Assembly (NCBI GenBank): GCA_031552315.1
Contig: JAVBMP010000107.1
Coordinates: 1-5,161 of the forward strand
Direction: 5' to 3'
DNA length: 5,161 bases
Source of the DNA: JAVBMP01 sp031552315
Lineage (GTDB): Bacteria > Desulfobacterota > Desulfovibrionia > Desulfovibrionales > Desulfovibrionaceae
Both the position numbers and the translations under genes were made by a program. Below are positions 5,153 to 5,161 of the stretch, piece after piece (the first letter of the stretch is position 1; every line of letters begins with the position of its first letter). The notes under the pieces are model-generated. The model searched no databases. It had not been told where the DNA came from and saw only the letters and a list, made by a program, of their open reading frames with translations.

Positions 5153-5161
5153 ACGCGGAAG

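Overview
The window looks like a chromosomal segment of a moderately GC-rich sulfate-reducing deltaproteobacterium of the Desulfovibrio type. This is inferred from the nikK-nikL-nikM-nikQ-nikO gene content, a GTGTTAC half-site resembling the one I recall for Desulfovibrio NikR, and the general style of the coding sequence. No species can be named from the sequence alone.

Positions 1-4067, all on the minus strand and read right to left, hold an energy-coupling-factor (ECF) nickel importer operon. NikK is a secreted DUF4198 protein. NikL has a signal peptide, a metal-handling periplasmic domain, a repetitive linker and a C-terminal membrane anchor. NikM is the seven-helix substrate-specific subunit, starting Met-His. 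NikQ is the transmembrane coupling subunit with two Ala-x-Arg-x-Arg-Gly motifs. NikO is the ATPase, cut off by the window edge after its Q-loop. nikM/nikQ overlap by ATGA and nikQ/nikO are 10 bases apart. nikK-nikL and nikL-nikM are separated by 130-160 base gaps, which hold a stem-loop and a near-identical 18-base motif in front of both nikL and nikM. The nikK leader carries a GTGTTAC direct repeat that probably serves as a nickel-responsive operator. No cobalamin riboswitch is visible in this leader, which fits nickel better than cobalt. I infer that NikK and NikL capture Ni(II) in the periplasm, NikM binds and translocates it, and NikQ with NikO powers uptake, for example for hydrogenase maturation.

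Positions 4291-4366 are tRNA-Phe(GAA), plus strand, with encoded CCA and an A/T-rich promoter region. A 15-bp hairpin follows. About 180 bases downstream is the start of a P4-type tyrosine integrase gene: a Shine-Dalgarno and start codon, then a 1-base frameshift, about 21 recognisable residues, and loss of similarity. This is a decayed integrase in the standard tRNA-Phe position and orientation, so the interval between the two tRNAs looks like the scar of a lost genomic island.

Positions 4661-5029 hold no convincing gene, only small repeats, stem-loops and an intact plus-strand intrinsic terminator. The window closes with tRNA-Ala(GGC) on the minus strand (5077-5152) and its intrinsic terminator.
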